Shown: positions 32,330 to 45,205 of the stretch, piece after piece
How positions within the stretch are numbered: position 1 is the stretch's first letter
How the letters are laid out: each line of letters begins with the position of its first letter
NCBI GenBank assembly: GCA_023101885.1
Contig: JALPQD010000089.1
Span: 2,279,087 to 2,343,086, forward strand
DNA from: Typhlomys cinereus
Taxonomy: Eukaryota; Chordata; Mammalia; Rodentia; Platacanthomyidae
DNA length: 64,000 nt
Reading direction: 5' to 3'
Position numbers and translations under genes: made by a program
Notes under the pieces: generated by a model
Seen by the model: the letters and a program-made list of their open reading frames with translations, nothing else
Told to the model about the DNA's origin: nothing
Databases searched by the model: none

Positions 32330-35300
32330 TTTTTCCTTGTGACTTTCCCTTTTATGTCGTAAGAAAGTTGAGTAAGATCAGAATAATCTTGGAAACTTGG
32401 CAGAGTCTTCCTCTGGGAGTGGACTGGGTTCCTCTGTTTGGAAAACGTTAGGGGGAAAAATACCCTAACATTTTTCACACGTGTTTGTGGTTTTACGTCT
32501 TCTCTGGGTGGTTGGTAGAAGTCTAGGGATGCTTTGCAGTTGCATTCAGTGATTTTTTTTCTCCAAGTTTGGCTTCTCGGGTCCTCAGTTGATTTTATTC
32601 TGTATCACTGTTTTTCAGCAATACTTTTGCCTCTGGTCATAGTTCACCTCTCTATTGTGTCTAATGTACTTTTGAAAATTATTATCTTAAAAAATGGAAA
32701 GAAAATACATTTTACTAACACTGCCTATCCTGATAAAGTTTAAAGAACATTTACTCCTTCAGCAGTGGAAAATAGTGATTTGGTTTGATGTATGATATCT
32801 GGTTTTGCTCTTATAACACCATGTGTCTTTTGAGCTATGGAGAGGAATTTTTATGTTAAATAGCTAATTTTATAAATTAAAGAATGAATTTAGAGTAAGA
32901 TAGAGTATAATAAAATTTAGTATAAAATATTGATATCGTATTTTTTTCATAGAGATGAAATAAGGTTTTTCACATTAAAAAATCAGTTTCTTACAATGCA
33001 TTTCTGAAGATGTGCACATTTATTTAATTTGATTCCTAAATTGCTTTTGCCTCGAAGCTACTAGAATATTACCAGGAATAAAATTCACTTATTTTTGTTT
33101 TACTGCTTCCATCCAAGGAGGATGGGAAACTTCCTGAAAATGCTATAAATATAAATAAAATGCCCCTGCAGTTACTGTAATAAATAAATATCAGTGGCTG
33201 CTCTTAAATATATACATTGAAAAGAAAAAAATCTACATTTGCAGGAAAAAATATTAACTTCTCTTTTCTCAGCATAAATGAAAAGTGGATATTGATCATG
33301 TATAAAAAGTTAAGATCTAAGAGGTGTGGATGACATTTTAATTTTTATAATAGTTTTGAGGAAGTACTTCCAAGAATGTCATATATAATTAATTTTAAAT
33401 AGCACAGTTTCATATGCATGACAGTGTATATGGCTTCTGATTCATTGACAACAAATTTAAAAGCTTCACTTACGAAGAGAGACTCTCAGCATCTTGAATT
33501 ATAAGCTAGTTCAGCTTGAAACAGAGAAACAGATTCTAGCATTCTGAAAAACAGTGAAATTTTAAAATTTTCATGAATAGGAGCTAGGTGAGCAGTCTTG
33601 ACAACTGTCGTGATTCCGTGTGTTTGCCGACAAAGACATTTACTTAATATTACATAGTCTGTATCTATATTTGGATAGTATTAAGTTCTCCTAAGAAGAC
33701 AAAATCTGCTATGTAAATTTATTGAGTAATATTTAGCTTGTTTTTTTTAACAGAATAAAGTAACCAAGCTGGTTTAATTATTCCAGTTCTTTTTCATTAA
33801 TGAGGTAGTATACTTTTATTTTCATAAATGATAAGCCCCAAATCTCTAATACCACATATGATCACAACATTCTATAAGTCTTGACACATGCTTCCACAAG
33901 GGAAACTGATCTCTTCATTGCTTTTATCAAAGTCATTCTCCAACTTGTCTGAAATTTATATCCATTTAATGCTTAAAAAGATTGAAATAGACTGTGCATA
34001 TAATAGCCATCCAGGGACACATGGCAAAATCATAAATTCAGGAAGCCTCAATCTCCTGTATTCCTTACCATATACATTTCCATACAGTTTCTTTTCATAT
34101 ACATTTACATTATTATTGATAGAAAGACTAGTGAGTCCTAAAAAATGAGTCCTAGCTTTTAGTTTTTTCAGTGATATGATTGAACTTTCCAGCCTTTCCG
34201 TGTCAAATCAACAAAGTTCTATGCTAGATTGATCAACTTCTCTCTTACCTATATCTGCACCCATCCAAATATATTACATTGCACAATCTTAACTTTTTAT
34301 GCATATATGAATATATTTAGAGTGTGCATTCAAATTTCTCTCTTAACTGTTTACTAACATATGTATATATGCACATAACTATATATACAAAGAAACTAAA
34401 TTTTTCTCTAATATTTTGATTGTTTTGTGTTTTATGCAAGAATACAGTTAATAACATTTTCACACCTCAATCCCAAGTTCCATTTTCCCTCCTCATAAAA
34501 ACCTTTCCTCTTCCCTACCAGTCTCCTTATTTTCTTATCTTTTTGCATGTTTCACTGGGTTTCTTTGATATCATGAATCAATGAGTATACCACTGAGGAA
34601 AGTACCCTTTCCTCCAATCAGAAAATCCTGTGTTCTTAATTTATCTCTGGGAAAATATTAGCTTCTATTTCAAGAAATGCTTCATTCTCTTGACATGAAG
34701 TGTTTGTCTATATAAAGCATATTCTATTAACTTTTAGTAAATGCTCAAAGAAACTCACATGTGTATGTTTGCAGTCATGCTCCTAAGCATTGACTACACA
34801 GGTCTAAGAGAGTGTGTGTCTATGCACATGTACATGGAATTTTCTAATGCTACTGTTTTTATCTTTTAATTTCACAGCTATGCCATGATTTGAGGCAAAA
34901 TCACGAATGACTGAAAATGACACAATTGTAATCCTTGACAGAGCAAAATGTTAAGAGGATGGTTCAGTTTAGAATAGCCCAGGGTCCCACCTGTGGTCAG
35001 AATGTGAACAATCTCACATGTCTGGGAGCTGGGATACTTGCTGTATTACGTGGATTCAGCAGCATGATTTCCGGCTGCTATAATAGAGGGCTATGTTAAT
35101 CATTTGACTTCCTCTCTTAGGCTCTTCGCCAGACTCCTGTTACTTGGGGTGCTGAGTACTAGCAGGACTCTATCATTATGTTGTTCCTTAGTTGGTCTAG
35201 AAAATAGCTCTGCTCCTTTTCAAATAACTTTTCATTCCAGATGAATATGTAGAGTTAATATAACCATAATAATAGGTAAGAAAAAAGGAAATTGTAGTGT

Positions 35301-35744
35301 CCAGAAGTGAGTCCCATAATGTATGTCTAGGATATTATTGCTGGCTTTGAGAAGAAACAGGGCCTTCACTTTCCCATGTGGTTCCTACTTCAGGCTAAGA
35401 TAGGGAGGCAGTGCAGAGGCTGCGAGGCTTGGAGCTCAGTCCCATGCATCTGACCTTCATTTGTTCGTTACTCACTGTTTACTGCACTATCTTATACTGT
35501 GTGCCTAGGATGTACATGATGTCAGCCCTTGTGGATATCATAGGATATACAAGAATTCACTTTTAAATGTATAGAGTTGGAAGTCCTTAATAGTCTATAA
35601 CATTTTGAATGTATATCATGAACTGAAGTAAAGATCCAGGGAAGGCAGCAGATACCATAATAAGTGTATAACTGGGATTCTGAGAGAATGTAGAAAAGTA
35701 AGACAAGAGTTTTTTTTAAATTTTACATCTCTTCATACCTACAT
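32330..35744. other. unassigned intronic-type sequence
   Basis: AT-rich, no gene or confidently named repeat. If the exon call is right, this is the start of the following intron. Confidence 0.45.
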
Positions 35745-35890
35745 TCTCTGCTTTGTAAAATTGTGCTTAATATAGTACCTACCTCATGAGATCGTATAGA
35801 GGAATGATTAGCATTATGCATATATAGAGCTTAGCACAATGCTTTATTACAGTAAAGACTCAATCAATATTGTGAATGAATGAAGAATAA
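35745..35890 (+). mobile_element. MIR SINE fragment
   Basis: Forward MIR 3' half: TAGTACCTACCTCATGAGAT, then AGAGCTTAGCACAATGC and ACTCAATCAATATTG. Ordered as in MIR. Confidence 0.7.
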
Positions 35891-36980
35891 CTGCACAATG
35901 TTGGATACTGTTAAAACCTCTTCATTAAGCCAATATTTCTCACTAGTTGGGAAGAAACATAGATAAATCAGTAAGGGGCTCACAGTAGTGTTATACTTGA
36001 AGTAGATTGAGTGTTGAAAAGTAGCTGGTTTATGTGGATAAAAAGAGGTAAACTTTTTTTCTAGTTTTACAAGAATATTGAGTACTCATACTTGCTTTCC
36101 TCCATCCCCCTCCTTTTCCTTCATCAAACCATTCCACTCCCTCCCATCCTCCTAAAAACAGGTAAACTTTTTGATCAGAAATATGAATAGAAAAAAGGCA
36201 GTATCCCGGTACTTGTGTGGAAAAACACATAGATCTACCACCTCCCACACTTAGTGCTGCAGGACAGGTTTACCAGGAGGGCGATGGAGTCCTAGGGGTG
36301 CGGTAAGAAAAGTTCACTGCTGGGGTGGGCATCGGTGATGCCTCTTCAGTACTTGCTCCGATGTTCGCCATGCATTATATTTCATGGTCACTGAACTCTT
36401 TTGGAACTCATTCTCTCTAATATATTTCAGATTTTCCTAGATAGACTAAGAAATCTGTTCCAGTACTAGCATTTTTTAACATTCCCTAGTTATATTCATA
36501 ATCTATTTCAAAAAGAATTTACACATTGGTGCCAGGCAATTCCAAATTTGAACTTACTAGTTCTGTGTGCTCTCTTTTGCTTAGCTTTGTAAACTCAGCT
36601 TTCTTCTCTGTAATAGTCAGAAGAAAGTCACATTGCAGAAAAGTGAGATAAGAACTGAAACATTGTATATAAAGACTCAGCATGGTATGTAGAATAAAGT
36701 TATTTGGCCTGTGGTATTTATCACTCCCAGTCATGTATAAATTATGTTTTTTTTTTAAAAAATTCAAACAACTTATTACCCAGTAAATTAGAGTCACTTG
36801 CATTTTGTTCTTTCATTAGGACTTCTAGTGTACCCACTGATTTTTTTTTTTTTTTTTACCGCTCCTTTTTAATTATGAAGGTTAGGCTAGGCAACTGTCC
36901 AGAAACTTTTGGCAAAGGACCACATGATGGTGATACGAAGGTAACATTTTGTCCTTCAAGGTTCTCAGAAATTTACAAGT

Positions 36981-37019
<39 letters not shown>

Positions 37020-38239
37020 CACACACTGGGGTAAAACAGCACTGTAACTGAAGAAGTATCATTCAGAAATCAGGGTCTGTCAGAAAATTTTCCAGCAACC
37101 TTCTGTAAAAACAGTTGCATTCAAAGTATTTAGCCAAACTCCGTAAATCTCCCTTAGCAGTCCTTTTGCAGCAATTCCAGAATAAGCAGTTTGCAGAAAC
37201 ATAAGTGCAAGTCACTTTTTTAATCCAAGAAGTAGGACTTCCCTCTGCTTCTGAAATCTGAGGTGCAGTTTATACCCAGGCAAGGCAGGATCGCCTGTCA
37301 GCTTGTTGTTAAGCTCTGAATTTTTTTTTTCTTTTGACTGATTCCTTCCAGAAAAAGAGCCACTTCACTTCCCAAAGGGAATGAGACATTTCTTAGTTTC
37401 TGGGAAACACCAGCCACCCCCACTATGGAAAATGAGACACAGAAGAATTGAACTTCTAAGCATTCCTGTGGCAGACCTGGAGCCTTCTAACACCTCTGGC
37501 TCCCACAGGACTCTCTCTTGGACAGAACAGGAAGATGCAAAGTACGGGTCGCAGATAAGCAAAGAGCAAAGGTGGCTTGGTGTGTGCTGTGTGCTTGTGT
37601 CACATGATGGGCGCTCATAGTAGTCAACCTTTCTTTTCTGCTGGCTAAGCCCTGTTAAAAATCCCCACATTACAGAGCTGGAAATTACGTCCGAGGGTAA
37701 CTCGTTCATAATCACATTATGAAAAAGGGCAAAATTAATTTCAAATTAGAAGCATACGTGAGTGATGTATTCTTTTCTGCCACATCTTGAAATAGGGCCT
37801 GTTCTAGGATCCTTTGGTGTGTGTATGGGGGCGGGGGTAGAATTCAAATGTCCCTACCACTGCACGCAACAAACACATCTGTAAATATCTAATTTAACAG
37901 GGATTTCCTAAGAGATCAGAGTATTTGAAATGTTTAGAATACTGCCATTACATTTCAGAACCCTGGATTTCTCCTATTTTGTGTAATTTTTTTTTTCGTT
38001 TTGGGAATCCTGAGTGAACAAAGCCCTTGGTGATGATCTCCCTCACTTATCAAGGTTAAGAAGTATATAGAGTTGGAGATTATTCTCATATCACCAACAC
38101 CCCAATAATAAACACTTACCTCAAGAAAAATATTTGTAAATTATGGCCAGTTTTGTAGCATGTATTTTAAAGAGTTTAGAGCAATTAGCTTGCTATTACT
38201 TGTTCTAACACTGATTCTTAATTCAATGTCATAGTTAGA
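35891..38239. other. unassigned sequence
   Basis: No gene. A pyrimidine-rich patch at 36090-36150 could be a decayed L1 3' UTR. A 17-T run (36841-36857) and a CA array (separate entry) are present. Overlapping frames on both strands at 37365-37715 (116 and 79 codons) have no recognisable features. Confidence 0.4.
36982..37017. repeat. (CA)n microsatellite
   Basis: About 18 uninterrupted CA units. Confidence 0.95.
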
Positions 38240-38640
38240 TACAGATGTCAACTTGAAGGTTGAGGGTTTGAGCTCTGAACACATTTGTAAAGAATCTGCG
38301 GTTGAATTAAAGCCTGAGCAAGCCTGCAGGAGATTGATTGATGGGCAACCCAGCCCATGGTAGGATTGGTGGGTGGTCTCTGGGAAGTTGCAGAAAGATG
38401 GAGGGAACTGGGTAAGAAAATTGGCTTCTTTTGGTATACTTGACCAGACATGCTGGTCTGGCAAGTAGGGATTGTCCCTCTCTCAGCAGTCCTGTGGATA
38501 TATGGATGTAGGGTGGCCAGATCTGTCAGCTTTGGTGTTGGCATGGACTCTCCAGCCAAGCTGGACAAGAAACTGTAACTGGACTGTCATAAAACAAAAC
38601 AGAAACCCTTTGTTCTCTTAAGTTTGGGCGTAGTGTCAGC
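38240..38640 (+). mobile_element. MaLR-type solo LTR (MT-like, tentative)
   Basis: The same family as at 3214, 5727, 52318 and 61780 but in its own sense. It starts TGTCAACTTGAAGG, runs through GAGCAAGCCTGCAGGAG and GGGCAACCCAGCCCATGG, and ends near AACAGAAACCCTTTGTTCTC, which stands where the family's polyadenylation region is expected. Solo LTR. The 106- and 107-codon minus-strand frames across it are artefacts. Confidence 0.6.
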
Positions 38641-40564
38641 TAAGTGTGCCATGAGGATCCCTGATAAATCTGCACTTTCATTTTCTTATGCTTTTCATAA
38701 AAAAGTTACTTCTTTGTCCCATTCTAACCCAAATTTATTCATTAACAGCATGTGCAAGTATTTGACTATTTTGTTACATCATCTAAGGTAACTGAATTCC
38801 ACACAGCTATACTGAACACACAATACTTTAAATAGTAAAATCTTTTAAATTCTCCTTTTAGCTTTAGTCAAATCACAGTATAAAAATGATGTGCAGGTAG
38901 TTGTATTATAAATGCCACTTCATATGGAGAAAGGAGGGCATTATATATTTGTTATATAATAAAGGCTGCCCCTTATACGAACCACTGGTTCAGAGCTTCA
39001 TTATTGCTGTGTTAGTGTTATGTGTTTAGTTTTCCCTTTAACTAGACCTGGAGCCAACAAAATGCAGCCTGTGGACCAGATACAGTCTATACTTTGTTCT
39101 TATGTGGCTTTGAATTAACAATGTTTTTATATGTTTTAAGACTTAAAGAGATCAAAAGTCTTAAAATATTTCCTGTGGGAACCTTTACAAATAATACTTA
39201 CTGACTTCTGTCTGGGCGTTCAGATTCTCATTTCTTTCTGATGGGAGATTTTGTGCTAACTAGACCTATCCTTTTTAAAATTTTTTATATTTTTATTTTT
39301 TTCTACTTTTGAAAACATATTGAGATTCATTCCAGCTTCCTTCCCTTCTCCCTCCCTCCCAAACTGTCCTTTCCCTATTACCTGGAACTGGTCGAAGACT
39401 TACCAGTTTTAAGACCTGTTTCAATTCCAATCTCTCCTTTATTCCTTCTACCTCTGTAAACATCTAAACATGGGATCCTGCATGACTTGGTATACCGTGC
39501 ACTGTGATGACTGGTTTTCCTGACTAAAGAATATTAGAGATCCCTACCAGAGAAGCTGATTCATAATGCCTGGTATCTGTAATGACTCCTTCCTTTGTGA
39601 CAATTCTTGTATTATCTTATCAAAATATCCATTACAATGCCTAAATCATTGATGTGAATGTTGTATGTAAGTAAGAGGGTATCATCCAGCTACATTAATA
39701 GCTATAGAGGAGAGACTATACTTTCTATGAGTTTATTTCTAGTCTATACCTGTTCGTGTCACTGTTTAGACAAGTTTTCATATTTTCTCAGCCCATCTAA
39801 TCTTGTGTTTTTTTATAATTACTTCCCTAGTGCCTAGCATATTACCATAGGTCAATACAATATTGAACTTGGACAGGAGAATCAGAAAAAGAATTTGATC
39901 TTGTTTAGTTTCATAGTTTAACTTGGGAATCAATTGTCCTTTGGAAGGTTGAAATCATACCACAAAGTATTATTTTATAATTAGTTTCTTTATACTCCAT
40001 TGTAGCCTGACTCACATTCTCCCATCATCTTTGCAGCTAAATATAAATGCTTAGAATATAGTTGTTAGCATCACTGAATTAAAAACTCATAATTGAGCAT
40101 ATTTTTCTTCTCTTTATTGTGATGATCTGTGCTATTTCATTAGTTGTCAACATAGATTATTACATATGTTTTAATTATTTTCCTTTGCCTTATTTACTCT
40201 TCAGAGCCTTTGTTGTGGACCTATTCTAAAATTTTGTTTCTATTTTAATCTGCCTATTCTCTAATTCATTTTATTCACTTTCTATCATACAGATTATTAT
40301 ATTTAATTGAAATGTGCTTTATTCTCTTTTTTATTATTTCAAGTAAAATAAGAACTAATTGGATAAAGGTTTATCCTCTAAGTTTAAAAGTAAACCTTTT
40401 TTTGCTATTTTAAGCTAATTGTATTTTAAGTTAATTTTAAGTAAATGTGTTTCTCCATTTACTATGTAGAAAACATAGTAAAATTACTAGGTTATCTAGA
40501 TTTCATTAAAAAATAAAAGTCACTTTTAATTTTATCTAGAGTTAACCATGTCAATAGTTTTTTA
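38641..40564. other. unassigned AT-rich sequence
   Basis: Apart from the possible L1 remnant near 39270, nothing is recognised. Confidence 0.4.
39270..39600 (-). mobile_element. possible old L1 3' end
   Basis: T-rich stretch, then TTCCCTTCTCCCTCCCTCCC, then moderately GC sequence. This is the layout of a reversed rodent L1 3' UTR. Not matched to a specific copy here. Confidence 0.3.
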
Positions 40565-40812
40565 CCTTTATGATCTTTGTGTATGTGTCCATGTGTATGT
40601 AGTCATATTTGCATGCATGGACTAGTATACATATACATGTGCCTAAGTATGGAGACAGAAGGGTGATATCAGATGTTTTATTCACTTGCTCTCCACCTTT
40701 TTGGGGTAGGGCCTTGTATCAAACTAGGAGCTCACTGTTTTAATATCTAGCCTGAGTAGACAGTGAACCACAGGGATCTATCTGTCTCTGACTCTACCCC
40801 TTTGCTGATTAT
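40565..40812 (-). mobile_element. B4-like SINE
   Basis: Reverse-oriented: a GT-rich left tail, GGAGACAGAAGGGTGATATC, GGGCCTTGTATCAAACTAGG, and ACAGGGATCTATCTGTCTCT on the right. The order matches a reversed rodent B4 (ID-B1 composite). Diverged. Confidence 0.62.
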
Positions 40813-40879
40813 ATAGTTGCATTTTGCCCTGTCTAGCTTTTAACGTATATGCTAAAGACCTGAATTCAGGGTCTCATTC

Positions 40880-40930
40880 TTAACAGTCTTGGTGAGAGAA
40901 ATATTTATTCTAAATATAGATGGGTAGGTA
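40880..40930 (+). repeat. 51-bp perfect direct repeat, copy 1
   Basis: Identical base for base to 41753-41803. It begins TTAACAGTCTTGGTGAGAGA and ends GATGGGTAGGTA. Not part of a repeat I recognise. Confidence 0.95.
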
Positions 40931-42608
40931 AAATTAAATATAGAGTCATATTTGCATTTGTTTAGAGATGAGTTAATACAAATGTATATATTTTAAATTA
41001 TAGATCATACTACAAATACTTCATGTTAATAAATTATTTTATTAACATATTTTTACTAACATTTTTAATGTTAGTGACTGACCATTTTTTTCCTATTCAA
41101 ATCCATACATTTGGATATCTAAGTTGCCTTGGGAGTTTCTCTTTTAATTATTATTATGAAAATCCTTGCAGTAAGCCTCAGAGTATGTGAACCTTTGGTC
41201 ACATTTCTCAAGAAGAATATGTTTTCAGGAGAGGGTCACCAAGTGAAAGGCTGTGATTTTGTTAAGGCTTATGATATTTACTTAATCTTTCAGTCAATAT
41301 TTAGCAATTAATTACTGAACTATTCCTGCACACCAAAACACTGTGCTAATGAATGGAAGACGAGAGGGACCAGTTCTTGTCCCACAGGGCTTAGAGTTAA
41401 TTGCCAAATTACTTCTAAGAAGATTTCCATATTCATAATCCCATCATTCTGGAAGAATGTTAATGCATCTTTTCCTCCCATACTCTAGGTCATTTAACCT
41501 TTGTAAATTTCTTTATGAATTCAGTGGAATAAAAATTTCATGTCATTGGCATTTTGATTTTTTTATTTATTAATTAAGTTGACCGCTTTTGTGTGATTTT
41601 CTACAATTATGGTATTTTTATGGTGTCTTTATAATATCATTTGCAATGGTGATACTCTGAAGTCAGTTTAATTCATGTTTAGACTGTTGACTGAATGATT
41701 AAGAGGGTCCATGATGGATGGATGAATGGATAAATTAGAGAGTAATTCTTGTTTAACAGTCTTGGTGAGAGAAATATTTATTCTAAATATAGATGGGTAG
41801 GTAGATTTTAACTATCATCATGGGTATCTTTGCCCTTTGCTTTCCTGTCACCTTAACTGCTTCCTTGAGTCTGTCCTGTACAACAACTATATGTTCTTCT
41901 CACATCTGACATAGGTGAGCAATGTTCGAATGAATGACAGATGAGAAGTTACTTAGTACAATGGACAGTAGCAGACAGGCTGTATTCCTCCCTGTGTGCA
42001 CAGACATTGCTGAGATGTTGAATGTGGTTATGAAGCTTACAGGAGAGACTGATGAGCACAAGCAATGTGATCAGGTGATAATGAGGAAGACCAGCATGAA
42101 TATTTCCCATTTAACCGTGTTTTTTCATGGGTAAGAATTTAATGATAAATAAAATATATGTAGAAACGTATTCAAGGATAAGTTTGGGACTCAAATGCAG
42201 GAAGCCTTTCCCTATACATCAAACTCATAATATTAAAAAATGGTAATTTTAGTCCTTAAAAAACACATTATTTTTATATTGCTGATGCCAACATTTAGAA
42301 TAAAACTTACAGATGCCACAGCTCTCTAAACTTGTCAAAACACCCTCTGGCTGTTCTAAAGAAAATCCAACAAATCTGCAAAATGCAGATAGTCTGGTTT
42401 CTGGAATAGGAAAAATGAATGGGATGATAGCAGCTAAAGAGACTAAGAAATATAAGTAGATTGCCAGTGTGTGAAAGAGTCTTTGCATAGTCAGGAGTTT
42501 CCTATACTCCCATAACTTTATTTCCTAATAATTAAGAAAAATCTCAGAATAACAATTGACATTAGAACAATACCTTTCCTCGTACTATTCCAAGGCTTTC
42601 AGCCTGTC
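40931..42608. other. unassigned AT-rich sequence
   Basis: Apart from the 51-bp repeat, no gene or clear mobile element is visible. Confidence 0.4.
41753..41803 (+). repeat. 51-bp perfect direct repeat, copy 2
   Basis: Second copy, starting 873 bp after the first. The flanks diverge at once on both sides. Confidence 0.95.
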
Positions 42609-42624
42609 TTCATGTATTTTTCTT
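42609..42624. repeat. 16-bp TSD, left copy
   Basis: TTCATGTATTTTTCTT, identical to 43456-43471. Confidence 0.93.
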
Positions 42625-43455
42625 TTTTTAAATTTTTTTAAATTTATTTTTCTGCTCATACAAACGAAATAGGTGCCCCTGACCCTTCCCTTCCTCCACC
42701 CCTCCCTGGGCCTCCCTGCTCCCTCCCCCCTTTTTCCCTTCCTTTACCGCATCCCTCCCTTTCTCCCAGTGCTCCCTCCCCCCATCTCTGAAGCATCCTT
42801 TAGTGTGTATATCAAACTTTCTTCTGGGTCCTCCTCTCTGATGAGGTGTAAAGACTCAGTGGCATTTCCTAGAACTCTTTCTTGTGTTCCCCTTAAGTAT
42901 AGGAACACTATTGTGACTGTTAATCCCTTGCTTCTAAGGATCCTAGTACCTTTAGTCCATGCTAGACTTTGAGGGGTCGATGATATGTTGGTCATTGTGC
43001 AGATCATGCAGAGTCTGTTATAATTGCTTCAGCCCTAACTTGTGTGGAGTATCTTGCATATCATGATTGCTCCCATCCTTGTGCTCTTACAATCTTACTG
43101 CCCCCCTTCTGCAAATTTCCCTGAGCTTCAGGATGGGGAGAGATTAGGCAGGCCTAATTCCAAGTGGTTGATATAGAGTCTCTGATGTTCAGAATTATGG
43201 TTTGTTGGTTTTGTTTTTTCAGTTTTGCTGCTCCTGCAATGCCCTTGGCTCCATCCTGATGGGTATTGGATGTCACCCCCTGGCCAGAGATTAAAAAGCT
43301 GTTAAAATAGAGTCTTATTATAAGGATAGATTCAAAGGTAGATGGAATAAGAGAAGGAGACTGCAGTGAGGGGTGGGTCAGTCTCCCATTGCAAAATGGT
43401 CACTTTCTATCTCCCAGACTGAATGCCCTCCCTTTCTGGTAAGATCATACCCCAT
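42625..43455 (-). mobile_element. 5'-truncated L1 with perfect 16-bp TSD
   Basis: Minus-strand L1: T-rich tail at 42625-42660, reversed G-rich tract (CCTCCC runs, 42680-42790), then the 3' UTR read backwards to about the ORF2 side, where it is truncated (AAGATCATACC at the right edge). Only 3' UTR remains, 831 bp. The exact TSD sets both ends. Confidence 0.93.
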
Positions 43456-43471
43456 TTCATGTATTTTTCTT
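43456..43471. repeat. 16-bp TSD, right copy
   Basis: TTCATGTATTTTTCTT, matching 42609-42624. Confidence 0.93.
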
Positions 43472-44934
43472 ACCACCCATGCAGATTTCAAGTCTCTTGT
43501 ATAATAACCTTAGTTTGGCAAGGCAGAAATCCAGAATCACCTTCGGCTTCTGACACCTTTTACTTCCAGGGTCCTCATCAACTAAGCAACTATTAACTAA
43601 TACAGAGTTAAATTTCAGAGCAGCCTAAATATTTGCATTTTTAAACGTTTACTCTGAGTGTCTCTTCACATTAGCACATGACACCCAGATCCCTTTGATC
43701 TACTGTGAACATTGTTGTTACCAAATTTATCACTCAGGTATATTTTCTTTAAGAGGATATTCAGTTCTATTCATATAACTCAGTGATTGTAATGTCTTAA
43801 CAACTCCAAATTATTTGAAATGGTGCTTCCTTAATAAGTATAATCTGATATCCGGAAATGTGAGTGAGTGGTCTTTATTGGAGTGATAGTGGTTTTTCAA
43901 CTCTTTTATCTCTATAAATACAAGTACTGTACGTAGTTCTTTTTTTTTATTAAAAATTTAATTATACATTTTAAAATTTTTTACAATGTACGTAGTTCTT
44001 AAGTGAGTGATGATGAAATGTTTTTAATGGATGATTATCAGTGAGGCCCTAGTGGGAAGCAGGTTGCAAAAAACAGATTTACCAAGTGAGACTGGATCCT
44101 TAGCAGAGCTAGGAGGTGTGATTAGTTTGGCCCCAACATGAGTTTCCAATGCCATCATTACCTGTTCATACTGAGCTCTGGTCCCAACCAATCATCACAA
44201 TGCTCTTATTCCCTGAAGGCCTTATGCAGCCTCCTGTTAATCCCTTGTTCATCTTGTCTTATGTCTGCAGTGATACTAAAGATACAATCTGATCTGTGCT
44301 TGATTAAATCTTAGTCACCATTCAAGGATCATCTTTCATGCTGTCTTTACTGATGCTTTCTTCTTTGTGTGCTCCCAAAGAATGTTGTATAGATGCCCAC
44401 TTTTCACTGAGCATTGTGATGGCTAATACATCGGCTTCATCAACCACATGGGAAACTTTGTGAGAACATCATGTTGAATCTTATTTCTGTATCTTAAGTA
44501 GGAGGATAGGAGATTACATTTTGTAAATCATGGAAAGAATGATATTTTTAAAAATTGGTAGGGAAGGAATAGTGCTGTATTAAGCAAAGCAGGCTAGAAA
44601 AAAACTTCCTTTGTACCCCTTTGAAATCCTATGTAACCATTCTATCATTTTTTCTAAGAGGATTAGGGTCCAAGAAACATACTCAGATTAGCTGACAATT
44701 ATCTTATTTCAAGGTGTGCAGACATCATTTATTTCATTTAAAAATCTAATTGCCACATGAATAGAAGCATATACATCAAAACTGTGTCTGTTTATTCCTT
44801 CCACAGTTTTATAAATCTTGGGTTACATGCCTTTTTCTAGAAATTTGAAAACAGAGTAATAAATACAGTAGGCATTCTAGAAGAAAAATACATAAAAGCC
44901 ACAAATAATGTTTCTTTAGATGGTAATGTACTAT
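43472..44934. other. unassigned sequence around the micro-insertion
   Basis: Apart from the 45-bp L1 tail, no gene or named repeat is visible. Confidence 0.4.
43942..43986 (-). mobile_element. 45-bp L1 tail micro-insertion
   Basis: The reverse complement reads TTGTAAAAAATTTTAAAATG, then TATAATTAAATTTTTAATAA and A's. This is the tail type of the L1 at 1-611 (547-600). A perfect 14-bp TSD, TGTACGTAGTTCTT, flanks it at 43928-43941 and 43987-44000. It is an extremely truncated L1 insertion. Confidence 0.85.
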
Positions 44935-45205
44935 TTTGTGTACGTATGTGTATGCAGTGTATATATATATGTGTGGGTATGTGCACATATGTATGTGAAT
45001 GCATGTGTGATCATACTTGTGCATACGGAGGCCAGAAGCTGATGTCTGTCTTCTTCAGTTCTTCTTCACCTTATTTTTTGAAAAGGACCTCTCACTGAAC
45101 CCAGAAGTCATTAATTCAGTGACAGTGGCTAGCCAATGACCTCCAGAGATCCACCAATCTCCAATGACTGCAGGACTGTACTAAAAACTCATGAAACATT
45201 CAGCT
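44935..45205 (-). mobile_element. B4-like SINE
   Basis: GT/AT-rich left tail, CATACGGAGGCCAGAAGCTG, GACCTCTCACTGAACCCAG, CCAGAGATCCACCAATCTCC and CAATGACTGCAGGACTGTAC: a reversed B4 layout. Diverged. The 71-codon minus-strand frame over the tail is an artefact. Confidence 0.62.

Noticed and set aside
38141..38568. Overlapping 106- and 107-codon minus-strand frames
   Set aside because: They lie antisense across an MT-like LTR, and neither has recognisable protein features.
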